A program made the position numbers and the translations under genes. This document shows positions 8,040-14,322 of a DNA stretch of 23,801 nt, one piece after another. The stretch spans positions 1-23,801 of the forward strand of contig JAGAES010000089.1 of the NCBI GenBank assembly GCA_017613055.1. Reading direction: 5' to 3'. The notes beneath the pieces are model-generated. The model saw only the letters and a list, made by a program, of their open reading frames with translations. It did no database searches and was not told the DNA's origin. The DNA comes from Lachnospiraceae bacterium. Lineage in GTDB: Bacteria > Bacillota_A > Clostridia > Lachnospirales > Lachnospiraceae. Within the stretch, counting starts at the first letter, position 1; the number at the start of each line of letters is the position of its first letter.

Positions 8040-8078
8040 ATGAAAGGCAGGTACACTCCAAAGGACAGTTTAAATTGA
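8040..8078 (+). CDS. Possible 12-codon peptide, array copy 3 (MKGRYTPKDSLN)
   Basis: ATG to TGA inside the third clear unit. It starts MKGRYTP like the next two copies. No Shine-Dalgarno is visible in the bases before the ATG, which argues against independent translation. Listed because the start, the peptide and the stop are conserved in the following copy. Confidence 0.3.
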   Translation: MKGRYTPKDSLN

Positions 8079-8096
8079 ACTACCCAAAACGATATT

Positions 8097-8135
8097 ATGA
8101 AAGGTAGGTATACTCCAAAGGAAATCTTTAATTGA
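8097..8135 (+). CDS. Possible 12-codon peptide, array copy 4 (MKGRYTPKEIFN)
   Basis: Same length and layout as copy 3. Differences are silent at Gly and Tyr or mild (Asp to Glu, Leu to Phe), plus Ser to Ile. The sequence before the ATG (CGATATT) is shared with copy 5. There is no visible Shine-Dalgarno. Confidence 0.3.
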   Translation: MKGRYTPKEIFN

Positions 8136-8153
8136 TCTACCCGAAACGATATT

Positions 8154-8186
8154 ATGAAAGGAAGGTACACTCCAACAAAAACTTAA
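8154..8186 (+). CDS. Possible 10-codon peptide, array copy 5 (MKGRYTPTKT)
   Basis: ATG to TAA, with the same MKGRYTP start and a shorter, diverged tail. The sixth copy keeps GWYRPMY-stop (8218-8241) but has lost the aligned ATG (AAG instead); an upstream TTG at 8189 is in frame with it. Confidence 0.28.
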   Translation: MKGRYTPTKT

Positions 8187-8277
8187 ATTGATCTACCCAA
8201 AGAACATTTTAAGAAACGGATGGTACAGACCAATGTACTAGTTGAGTGAACGAAATAAATTGAATAGCATATAATAA

Positions 8278-8309
8278 GGGCTTTGACATAGAATCGTCAA
8301 AGCCCATTT
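8278..8309. terminator. Terminator, probably bidirectional
   Basis: A perfect 10-bp stem, GGGCTTTGAC (8278-8287) with GTCAAAGCCC (8296-8305), over an 8-base loop. The plus side ends ATTTTAAT and the minus side TTATTATAT, so both T-tracts are moderate. It closes the array transcript and lies 60 bases beyond the stop of the minus-strand DUF2812 gene. Confidence 0.75.
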
Positions 8310-8370
8310 TAATGCGTTAATCTTATTCCGCTGCCCTCCGCAAGGAGGCCGCGGCTTTTCTGAATCCGTT

Positions 8371-9768
8371 CTAATGGCCGAGCTTCTGCCCGATAATCCG
8401 GGTCTGGTCCTCGGTGAAGGAGAAGCCGTTTCCGGTGAAATTGATTTCGACAAAGCAGTTGTCGTAGCAGAGGAAGAACCGCTGCATCAGCTTGCCGTCA
8501 TAACGGAGACGGTACGCTTCCTTCGCGCCCCACGGCTTTTCGTCGATGCGCAGGCATTCTTTCGTGAGGTCGTCGTCGAAATAGTTTTTGAATTCGTCCA
8601 TCAGGTCCGATTTAACCACGTTGTAGAGGGCGTGGAAACGGACGGTGGTAACGGTATAGTGGATTCCCGGCTCCGCGAGAGCGTCCGCCTGCGGCGACTG
8701 ATCCGCATTGAGGCTTGAAAGGAACACGGAATTGGTATGGTCGGTAATCCGGTAGGAATAGCCTTCGTAAGATGTCGGAATGAGATCCTCCACCTTGAGC
8801 GGCAGGTCATCTAAGAATACCTGATAGGTCACATCGCCTGCCTGATAGGTTCCCTGCGGCTTCCGGCCGGTAATGGCGGGAATGAAAATCATCGCGAGGC
8901 TGACCCACAGAAGTACGGAGAGCCCGATATAGGAAACGACAAGCGAACCCATATAGTAAAGATAGTACTGCCATTTCGGAAATTCCATGTCCTTAAGGCG
9001 GGAAGCGCCCCGGAAGGCGGCGAAAACAATCAGAAACTGCAGGAACAGAACGAGCGCGGTCACCAAAGCGACGCGGTAATCGTCAAAGGCCGACGTCAGC
9101 TGCAAGGCGAGCAGAATCAGGCATGTGATGACGAAAATCCGGGCAGACCGCTTTGAGTAGCCTTTCGGCATCAGAAAGCGGTTCTCGCTTTCGGCAATCC
9201 GCTTCGCCTGATGGTACCAGCGGTAGTAGCGCCCGATTCCCGAAGTAATCCCTCCCCAGAGGAAGATAAAGATGAGGAAGGATAGGAGCTGAGAATTACT
9301 TAAAAGGTTCTTGACGGGGTTTGCGAACAGGTCTCGCACGAAGATGGCCAGCCAGAACATGCTGAGCATCATAAGCAGATAATAACTGAGGAGATAACCC
9401 TTCTGCGCAACCTCATGGATGGAGCGGACCTCGAGTACCGGGTCGGTCCGAATCGGCTCCGGATTCTCCGCGGTGTTGTAATAAATCGGCATCTGGCGGT
9501 TGGCGACGGCCGTCTGCCAGCCGGTCTGGATGCAGAGATCCTCGAAGGCGAGCTGCTCCTCGGTCGGCTCCTCGTCGAACAGGGAGGCTTTTGCGAAAAA
9601 TGCGACCGAAAATGTAATCTTCGCTGGCTCAATCTTATGGAACCCGAACACGAAGGAGGATACCGAGTCAACCATCCATCCCTCTTCCGCCTCTCTGGCG
9701 AGATAAGCTTCGATTCCGGACTTATCATAGAACGGGAACAGATTCAGCCGTCTCTTACGGTCGCTCAT
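8371..9768 (-). CDS. DUF2812 domain membrane protein
   Basis: 465 residues from the ATG at 9768, which has AAAGGAGG 9 bases upstream; an upstream in-frame start at 9927 crosses the promoter and is rejected. Residues 7-115 match DUF2812 (NLFPFYDKSGIEAYL, EEGWMVDSV, then a Trp/Tyr-rich strand set and IRTDPVLEV). Then come five to six hydrophobic segments (about 122-145, 158-178, 205-225, 230-250, 268-300). The C-terminal 160 residues are soluble and may be extracytoplasmic. In Firmicutes DUF2812 proteins usually sit beside a PadR-type regulator and are thought to act at the membrane with it. No PadR gene is here. The biochemical function is unknown. It diverges from the macro-domain gene. Confidence 0.85.
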   Translation of the reverse strand: MSDRKRRLNLFPFYDKSGIEAYLAREAEEGWMVDSVSSFVFGFHKIEPAKITFSVAFFAKASLFDEEPTEEQLAFEDLCIQTGWQTAVANRQMPIYYNTAENPEPIRTDPVLEVRSIHEVAQKGYLLSYYLLMMLSMFWLAIFVRDLFANPVKNLLSNSQLLSFLIFIFLWGGITSGIGRYYRWYHQAKRIAESENRFLMPKGYSKRSARIFVITCLILLALQLTSAFDDYRVALVTALVLFLQFLIVFAAFRGASRLKDMEFPKWQYYLYYMGSLVVSYIGLSVLLWVSLAMIFIPAITGRKPQGTYQAGDVTYQVFLDDLPLKVEDLIPTSYEGYSYRITDHTNSVFLSSLNADQSPQADALAEPGIHYTVTTVRFHALYNVVKSDLMDEFKNYFDDDLTKECLRIDEKPWGAKEAYRLRYDGKLMQRFFLCYDNCFVEINFTGNGFSFTEDQTRIIGQKLGH

Positions 9769-9802
9769 CGCGGGAGTCCTCCTTTCGGTTTCATTTTCCT
9801 CT

Positions 9803-9831
9803 ATAATATGATATAATTGATAAAAGTTCAA
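9803..9831 (-). promoter_or_regulatory. Promoter of the DUF2812 gene
   Basis: On the minus strand TTGAAC (9831-9826), 17 bases and TATTAT (9808-9803), about 35 bases before the ATG. It overlaps the -10 of the macro-domain gene on the other strand. Confidence 0.7.
9812..9817 (+). promoter_or_regulatory. -10 box of the macro-domain gene
   Basis: TATAAT preceded by TGA (9809-9811), a perfect extended -10. The -35 region (about 9789-9794) is poor. The ATG is 42 bases downstream. Confidence 0.6.
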
Positions 9832-9859
9832 GAAAACTTTGCTTACGGGGAGGTAGGAA

Positions 9860-10924
9860 ATGCCGTTACTTTTTTTAAGAAGAGATATTACTTCGATGCG
9901 CGTGGATGCGGTTGTAAATGCCGCCAACGAGTCGCTTCTCGGAGGAAGCGGCGTGGACGGCGCGATTCATCAGGCTGCGGGGCCGGAGCTTCTTGCGGAG
10001 TGCCGGACGCTCGGAGGCTGTAAGACCGGGGAAGCGAAGATTACCGGCGGTTACCGGATGCCGTGTAAGTATATCATTCATACGGTCGGCCCGATCTATC
10101 GGGGAGGGCGGTACGGCGAAGCGGAGCAGCTTCGGGACTGCTACCGGAATTCTTTAAAACTTGCGGAAGAGCGCGGGTGCGAGAGTGTGGCATTTCCCGC
10201 AATTTCGACCGGTGTGTACGGATATCCGTTCGGGGAAGCAACCGCGATTGCCGTTCAAACGGTGAAGGAATATCTGACGGAACACGATATGACGGTTTAT
10301 CTGGTGTTCTTCGGGAGGGCCGGCCTTCATCACGAGCGGGACGGCTTAGAGGATTATATCAATAAAAACCGGGAACAGACGACGCTGTATTCGGTTTCGA
10401 TGAATTCCTCCGCAATGACGTCAGGAGCTTCTGCTAAAGGAAAGAGCCTCTTCGGGAGAAGACAGTCCTCAGTGCGGAAGGAATCGTCTTTCCGGGAGGA
10501 AATCAGTGACAGCGCTTCGGGCGCGATGTCGTTCGCAATGGCGGACATGGAAGCCGCGGAGACCCCGGATTTTCGAAGCATGCTTGATGAAAGCTTTTCG
10601 GAGATGCTGCTTCGAAAGATCGATGAGAGCGGCATGACCGATGCGGAATGCTACAAGCGCGCGAACATTGACCGGAAACTTTTCTCAAAGATCCGGAGCG
10701 ACCGGGCGTACCGGCCGAGCAAGCCGACGGTCATCGCATTTGCCGTAGCATTGAAACTCGGCGCGGACGAAACCGAGGAGATGCTTAAAAAGGCCGGCTA
10801 CGCGCTTTCGAAAAGTGCGCTTTTCGATGTGATTATCCGCTATTTCATTGAGCGCGGAGAGTATGACGTTTTGAAGATTAACGAGGCGCTGTTCGATTAT
10901 GACCAGACGCTTCTCGGCGCATAA
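9860..10924 (+). CDS. Macro-domain protein with a C-terminal helix-turn-helix-like domain
   Basis: 354 residues. Residues 1-170 are a macro domain of the Appr-1''-P/O-acetyl-ADP-ribose deacetylase type: Asp9, [18 protein letters not shown] (20-37), the ADP-ribose loops IIHTVGP (72-78) and [12 protein letters not shown] (112-123). It should bind or hydrolyse ADP-ribose derivatives. Residues 180-240 are a Ser-rich linker. Residues 244-350 form a compact all-helical domain ([20 protein letters not shown], then [16 protein letters not shown]) that resembles Cro/XRE folds found behind other signalling domains in Firmicutes; whether it binds DNA or a protein is not known. GGGGAGG precedes the ATG. 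A VWA protein follows after a terminator. Possible roles are ADP-ribose signalling, stress or defence. Confidence 0.9.
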   Translation: MPLLFLRRDITSMRVDAVVNAANESLLGGSGVDGAIHQAAGPELLAECRTLGGCKTGEAKITGGYRMPCKYIIHTVGPIYRGGRYGEAEQLRDCYRNSLKLAEERGCESVAFPAISTGVYGYPFGEATAIAVQTVKEYLTEHDMTVYLVFFGRAGLHHERDGLEDYINKNREQTTLYSVSMNSSAMTSGASAKGKSLFGRRQSSVRKESSFREEISDSASGAMSFAMADMEAAETPDFRSMLDESFSEMLLRKIDESGMTDAECYKRANIDRKLFSKIRSDRAYRPSKPTVIAFAVALKLGADETEEMLKKAGYALSKSALFDVIIRYFIERGEYDVLKINEALFDYDQTLLGA

Positions 10925-10937
10925 AAATGATTCCGAC

Positions 10938-10984
10938 AAGCCCCCTCTGAATGTCGCCTGACAGGCGACCAAAAGGGGGCTTTT
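10938..10984 (+). terminator. Terminator of the macro-domain gene
   Basis: AAGCCCCCT (10938-10946) pairs with AGGGGGCTT (10974-10982) and encloses a second perfect stem, GTCGCCT/AGGCGAC (10953-10969). TTTTCTTT follows. Confidence 0.88.
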
Positions 10985-11053
10985 CTTTGTTATCATTCGA
11001 ATCGTAAAGAACAGAAACACCGCAGCAGGCGGATGCGAAAGGAGAAAACGATT

Positions 11054-11734
11054 ATGAAAAAGAATGTGAACAAAGAAGTTGTTAAAAACGGCATCACGGA
11101 GATGGTATTCATCTTAGACCGGAGCGGATCCATGGCAGGGCTTGTGAGCGACACTATCGGCGGCTTCAACGGAATGATTGAGAAGCAGAAGAAGGAAGAG
11201 GGCAAGGCGCTTGTGACGACGGTTCTCTTCGATTCGGAAAGCAGCACGCTGCACGACCGGGCAGACCTTCAGGAGATTGAACCGATGACGGAACGCGAGT
11301 ACCGCGTCGGCGGCTGCACGGCGCTTCTCGATGCGCTCGGCGGAACAATTCATCATGTGATGGATATACACCGCTACATCCGTCCGGAGGACGTCCCGGA
11401 GCACGTAATCTTCGTCGTGACAACCGACGGCATGGAAAACGCAAGCCGCGAGTACACCGCGGATGCGGTCCGGAAGCTCGTGAAGCAGCGCCGTGAGGAC
11501 GGCTGGGAGTTTATCTTCCTCGGCGCGAACATCGACGCGGTCAAGACCGGCGAGAGCTTCGGCTTTGCAAAGGAGAACGCCGTCAATTACCACGCCGACA
11601 GCTGCGGCACCAAGGCTGTATTCCGGAGCGTCGGAAAGGCGATGGCAAGCATGCGCTGCGAGGGCGCGCTTGACGCCTGCTGGGCGGAAGAAGTCAAGGA
11701 GGATTACGAGACACGCGGCAAAAAGAAAGGTTGA
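11054..11734 (+). CDS. von Willebrand factor A (VWA) domain protein
   Basis: 226 residues from the ATG at 11054, which has AAAGGAG about 9 bases upstream; an in-frame ATG at 11033 lies before that site and is rejected. A VWA fold fills most of the protein. The metal-site motif is complete: DRSGSM (22-27), Thr89 in GGCTALLDA, and Asp125 in TTDGMENAS. The C-terminal part (from about 150: GWEFIFLGANIDAV) is typical of a stand-alone cytosolic VWA family in Firmicutes and phages that is often found near tellurite-resistance-like or ADP-ribose genes. It probably binds a partner protein through a metal ion; no enzyme activity is predicted. Its stop codon overlaps the -35 box of the next gene. Confidence 0.88.
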   Translation: MKKNVNKEVVKNGITEMVFILDRSGSMAGLVSDTIGGFNGMIEKQKKEEGKALVTTVLFDSESSTLHDRADLQEIEPMTEREYRVGGCTALLDALGGTIHHVMDIHRYIRPEDVPEHVIFVVTTDGMENASREYTADAVRKLVKQRREDGWEFIFLGANIDAVKTGESFGFAKENAVNYHADSCGTKAVFRSVGKAMASMRCEGALDACWAEEVKEDYETRGKKKG

Positions 11735-11759
11735 AAGAAATCCTTCGTACTGATATAAT
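11731..11759 (+). promoter_or_regulatory. Promoter of the nucleotide kinase gene
   Basis: TTGAAA (11731-11736), 17 bases and TATAAT (11754-11759) with TGA before the -10 (11751-11753): a near-perfect extended promoter. The -35 overlaps the VWA stop codon. Confidence 0.75.
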
Positions 11760-11775
11760 CAGAGCAGAAATCGAA

Positions 11776-11810
11776 GCACGGCGGGCTTACGGTCCGCCGT
11801 GCATGTCTTT
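11776..11810 (+). terminator. Hairpin in the kinase leader: VWA terminator or attenuator
   Basis: GCACGGCGG (11776-11784) pairs with CCGCCGTGC (11794-11802) over a 9-base loop, followed by ATGTCTTT. It lies just after the presumed start of the kinase mRNA (near 11766) and just before its ribosome site (ACGGAGGG, 11811-11818). It can therefore stop readthrough from the VWA gene and would also be met by the kinase transcript. Confidence 0.5.
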
Positions 11811-11822
11811 ACGGAGGGCGAT

Positions 11823-12584
11823 ATGCATATCACACTGACCGGCAATCTCGGTAGCGGAAAGTCTACGGTCTGCAGGCTTTTGGAAGCAAAGTACGGATTT
11901 GAAGTATTCTCAACGGGCAAAGTAATCCGTTCGATCGCGGATGATCTCGGAATCTCGGTGCTTGAGATGAACGAGCGGATGAGCAAGGATTCCAAGTACG
12001 ACCATATGATTGACGACAAGACCGCGTCAATCAGCCGGGAGAACCCGGATAAGCAGATTCTTTTCGATTCCCGTCTCGCATGGAATTTCGTCGAGAAATC
12101 GTTCAAGGCATTCCTTTCCGTGGATATTGACGAGGCGGCGCGGCGTGTTTATGCGGACGCAAGCAGGGGCGACGTGGAGACGTATAAGGACGAGGCCGAT
12201 GCGAAGGCACAGCTTACCGCCCGCGCGGATAACGAGAACGTCCGTTATGAGAAACTTTACGGAATTCATTATTTCGATTTTAACAACTATAATCTCGTGC
12301 TGGATTCGAGTTTTCTTCCGCCGGAACGCGTTGCCGACGCTCTGATTGGGGAAGCGAGAAGCTGCGATAACTGGGACGGCTACAATGTGACCGGGCGCAT
12401 GCTCGTGTCGCCGAAACGGCTCGGAATCGTTTCCGATAAGGAAGTTACCTTTGAGCACGGATACGTATATCCGATGCCGGTGAAACTCCGCGTAGACGGA
12501 AACCGCTTCCTGATTGAAGAAGGGGAAGAGTACGTAAAGAAAGCGTCCGAAGAAGGATACGCGTACGTATCCGCAAGATTCTGA
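11823..12584 (+). CDS. Cytidylate-kinase-like P-loop kinase with a C-terminal extension
   Basis: 253 residues from the ATG at 11823 (GGAGGG 5 bases upstream). The P-loop GNLGSGKST (7-15) and the following pattern FSTGKVIRSIADDLGIS, then DSRLAWNF, match the AAA_33/cytidylate-kinase-like group, which phosphorylates nucleoside monophosphates or similar substrates. Kinase homology covers about 1-180. The last 70 residues (from NWDGYNVTGRM) are not part of a normal CMP kinase; they look like a small beta-rich domain and may set specificity. The housekeeping cmk would usually be a different gene, so I would not call this cmk. It is cytosolic. It shares a terminator with the convergent proS. Confidence 0.78.
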   Translation: MHITLTGNLGSGKSTVCRLLEAKYGFEVFSTGKVIRSIADDLGISVLEMNERMSKDSKYDHMIDDKTASISRENPDKQILFDSRLAWNFVEKSFKAFLSVDIDEAARRVYADASRGDVETYKDEADAKAQLTARADNENVRYEKLYGIHYFDFNNYNLVLDSSFLPPERVADALIGEARSCDNWDGYNVTGRMLVSPKRLGIVSDKEVTFEHGYVYPMPVKLRVDGNRFLIEEGEEYVKKASEEGYAYVSARF

Positions 12585-12604
12585 TAAAATCGCACGATTT
12601 ATCA

Positions 12605-12652
12605 AAAGAAAAAGCCCGCAGGCTTTCCGTGAAGGAAAGTCCGCGGGCTTTG
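12605..12652. terminator. Bidirectional terminator between the kinase gene and proS
   Basis: AAAGCCCGC (12611-12619) pairs with GCGGGCTTT (12643-12651) and encloses an inner stem, CTTTCC (12623-12628) with GGAAAG (12634-12639). On the minus strand the tail is TTTTTCTTTTGAT (strong, for proS); on the plus strand TTTGTTATT (moderate). Confidence 0.88.
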
Positions 12653-12670
12653 TTATTCCGGAAGAACGGT

Positions 12671-14101
12671 TTAGTATGCCTTGCCCCAGTATACAAGTGA
12701 TTTGGCTTTCTTGCCGCAGCAGACGCAGGTGTCTGCGAGGTGTTCCTGTTTAAACGGCATGCAGCGCGAAGTAACGCCTGCCTGCTCCTTGATGGAATCC
12801 TCACAGGCGCGGTCGCCGCACCACATTGCCTTGATGAAGCCGGGCTTGTTGTCTGCGATATCCTTAAGCTCTTCCATTGTGGTTGCCTCGTAGGTGTGGG
12901 CGTCACGATGCGCGCGTGCGCGCTCAAGCATGTCGGACTGAATCGTCTTAAGAAGCTCCGCAAGCCCGGTTTCGATCTCGTCAAGCGAAACCGGAATCTT
13001 CTCGCGGGTATCGCGGCGTACCAGAACGGCCTGGTTGTTTGCAAGGTCCTTCGGACCGATTTCGATACGGACCGGAATACCGCGCATCTCCTGCTCGGCG
13101 AACTTGAAGCCGGGAGACTTCTCGGTGTCGTCCACTTTGACGCGGGTGTCCTTTGCGAGACGGTCACGAAGCGCGTAAGCGGCGTCGAGCACGCCTTCCT
13201 TCTTCTGCTGAATCGGGATAATCACTGCCTGTACCGGAGCTACAAGCGGAGGCAGTACAAGACCGGAATTGTCGCCGTGCACCATGATGATGGCGCCGAT
13301 CAGACGGGTCGTCATGCCCCAGCTGGTCTGGTGGGCATATACAAGCTTGTTTTCTTTGTCGGTAAACTGAATGCCGAATGCTTTCGCGAAACCGTCGCCG
13401 AAGTTGTGGCTCGTGCCGGACTGAAGCGCCTTGCCGTCATGCATGATGGCTTCAATTGTGTAGGTGGCTTCCGCACCGGCGAATTTTTCCTTGTCGGTCT
13501 TGCGTCCGCGTACCATCGGGATGGCAAGGACCTCTTCGCAGAAGTCCGCGTAAAGGTTCAGCATCTGTTCGGTTCTGGCCTGCGCCTCCTCGGCGGTAGC
13601 GTGAATCGTATGTCCCTCCTGCCACAGGAATTCCATGGAGCGGAGGAAAGGACGCGTCGTCTTCTCCCAGCGGACTACCGAGCACCACTGGTTGTAAACC
13701 TTCGGAAGGTCACGGTAGGAATGTACGATATGCGAATAGAAATCACAGAAAAGCGTTTCGGAGGTCGGACGTACGCACATCCGTTCCTGCAACGTTTCGC
13801 CGCCGCCCTGGGTAACCCAGGCCACTTCCGGAGCGAAGCCTTCCACGTGATCTTTCTCTTTGTTCAAAAGGCTTTCCGGGATGAACATCGGAAGGTAGCA
13901 GTTCTCGACGCCGGTTTCCTTGAAGCGGCGGTCAAGTTCTTTTTGAATATTCTCCCAGATGGCGTATCCCGCGGGACGGATTACCATGCAGCCTTTGATG
14001 CCGGTATAGTCTACGAGTTCCGCCTTCTTGACGATGTCGGTGTACCATTGCGCGAAATCGTCTTCCATATTGGTGATGGACTCAACAAAATTGTCAGCCA
14101 T
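12671..14101 (-). CDS. proS: Prolyl-tRNA synthetase, archaeal/eukaryote-like short type
   Basis: 476 residues, the length of the type without the editing insertion (ProS type 3). It is a class II synthetase that charges tRNA-Pro. Visible are RPTSE (111-115), motif 2 [16 protein letters not shown] (143-158) followed by [19 protein letters not shown], motif 3 with [17 protein letters not shown], an anticodon-binding domain (about 285-390), and the C-terminal zinc-binding domain with CGDRACE, CCGKKA and the conserved final Tyr. AGGAGG lies 8 bases before the ATG. The leader is only about 50 bases and shows no T-box. It has a 7-bp hairpin (14126-14132 with 14140-14146) just upstream of the ribosome site. 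Confidence 0.96.
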   Translation of the reverse strand: MADNFVESITNMEDDFAQWYTDIVKKAELVDYTGIKGCMVIRPAGYAIWENIQKELDRRFKETGVENCYLPMFIPESLLNKEKDHVEGFAPEVAWVTQGGGETLQERMCVRPTSETLFCDFYSHIVHSYRDLPKVYNQWCSVVRWEKTTRPFLRSMEFLWQEGHTIHATAEEAQARTEQMLNLYADFCEEVLAIPMVRGRKTDKEKFAGAEATYTIEAIMHDGKALQSGTSHNFGDGFAKAFGIQFTDKENKLVYAHQTSWGMTTRLIGAIIMVHGDNSGLVLPPLVAPVQAVIIPIQQKKEGVLDAAYALRDRLAKDTRVKVDDTEKSPGFKFAEQEMRGIPVRIEIGPKDLANNQAVLVRRDTREKIPVSLDEIETGLAELLKTIQSDMLERARAHRDAHTYEATTMEELKDIADNKPGFIKAMWCGDRACEDSIKEQAGVTSRCMPFKQEHLADTCVCCGKKAKSLVYWGKAY

Positions 14102-14158
14102 AATCGATGTCCTCCTGAGATGCCGGGAATCCTTTCCGCGGATTCCTTCACAGAGAGA

Positions 14159-14187
14159 ATCCTAATGTTTTTCCGCGGAAAAGTCAA
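14159..14187 (-). promoter_or_regulatory. Promoter of proS
   Basis: On the minus strand TTGACT (14187-14182), 17 bases and TAGGAT (14164-14159). The sequence TTTCCGCGG occurs both in the spacer (14170-14178) and in the leader hairpin (14133-14141). Confidence 0.6.
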
Positions 14188-14198
14188 GAAAAATGTGC

Positions 14199-14227
14199 TT
14201 GTAATGATGCCTGTTTTTTTGTAAAAT
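14199..14227 (+). promoter_or_regulatory. Promoter of the membrane-paralog/radical SAM operon
   Basis: TTGTAA (14199-14204), 17 bases and TAAAAT (14222-14227). It diverges from the proS promoter. The leader of about 85 bases carries a stem GTTCCC (14240-14245)/GGGAAC (14263-14268) before the ribosome site. Confidence 0.5.
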
Positions 14228-14281
14228 GTTACTAATGGAGTTCCCTTTTTGAGAAGGCTTTCGGGAACGTGATGATTGTGG

Positions 14282-14322
14282 GGAAGGAGGCTTTGCGGAA
14301 ACGACGCAAAGAATGCGTTATG
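14282..14322 (+). promoter_or_regulatory. Shine-Dalgarno, hairpin and ATG: structure-bridged start
   Basis: GGAAGGAGG (14282-14290) is the best ribosome site in the region, yet the ATG that matches the downstream paralog is 30 bases away. Directly after it, CTTTGCG (14291-14297) pairs perfectly with CGCAAAG (14305-14311) over a 7-base loop. Folding this removes 21 bases and leaves AATGCGTT (8 bases) between site and ATG, the normal distance. Such bridging hairpins are known from T4 gene 38. This decides the start at 14320. Confidence 0.6.

Larger units (their letters stand above)
7881..8241 (+). repeat. Tandem degenerate units of about 57 bases, core GGTACNNTCCAA
   Basis: Cores start (at the Gly codon GGN) at 7881, 7987, 8046, 8103, 8160 and 8218, so spacings are 106 (about two periods), 59, 57, 57 and 58 bases. 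A related seventh copy sits near 7795-7818. Between the last four copies a second conserved block, TTGAWCTACCC then AAACGATATTATG, precedes each core. Read in one frame, every core gives Gly-(Arg/Trp)-Tyr-x-Pro followed within ten codons by a stop: GWYGPMGHQT, GRYTPMGK, GRYTPKDSLN, GRYTPKEIFN, GRYTPTKT, GWYRPMY. The Gly codon varies only at its third base (A, A, C, T, A, A) and Tyr is TAC or TAT, as expected if the peptide is kept. The period of 57 is a multiple of 3, but each unit ends in its own stop. Confidence 0.8.
7728..8310 (+). ncRNA. Orphan repeat-bearing transcript of about 580 bases, function unknown
   Basis: This is the 787-base gap between the ABC gene and the DUF2812 gene. It is bounded by the promoter at 7693 and the hairpin at 8278. 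No plus-strand reading frame is longer than about 30 codons. The longest with an ATG is 7838-7918 (26 codons, MKRRLFNLLL...), without a good ribosome site. Base composition is A-rich and purine-rich on this strand, unlike the GC-rich genes on both sides. Inside are the units described under the repeat entry. Near the 5' end a good Shine-Dalgarno (AAGAGGTGAT, 7796-7805) stands before the minimal frame ATG-TAC-TAG (7810-7818), and the same ATGTACTAG occurs in the last unit (8233-8241). It could be a regulatory RNA, a set of peptide mini-genes, or both. I do not recognise it as any RNA family I know. Confidence 0.5.

Noticed and set aside
7979..8170. Minus-strand 63-codon frame with a 19-residue repeat (YLPFIISF...) across the array.
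   Set aside because: It starts at GTG without a ribosome site, on the strand opposite to the strong promoter. Its repetition is forced by the 57-base period, and differences between copies are not biased to silent sites.
7989..8241. CRISPR-like array.
   Set aside because: Units are degenerate, spacer parts are themselves similar between copies, there is no repeat of 24-40 identical bases and no cas gene.
7728..8310. CsrB-like protein-sponge RNA, because GGA occurs many times.
   Set aside because: The GGA motifs are not consistently in hairpin loops. No csrA gene is in the window. Kept only as a general alternative (regulatory RNA).
9769..9927. Longer DUF2812 protein starting at 9927.
   Set aside because: The extra 53 residues cover the promoter region and the strong AAAGGAGG site directly before the ATG at 9768; they also match no DUF2812 start.
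14102..14200. T-box riboswitch in the proS leader.
   Set aside because: The leader is about 50 bases with only a 7-bp hairpin; no T-box sequence, specifier loop or terminator is seen.
12740..14224. 494-codon plus-strand frame opposite proS.
   Set aside because: It mirrors the GC-rich codons of proS, which is unmistakable on the other strand; no ribosome site or recognisable domain.
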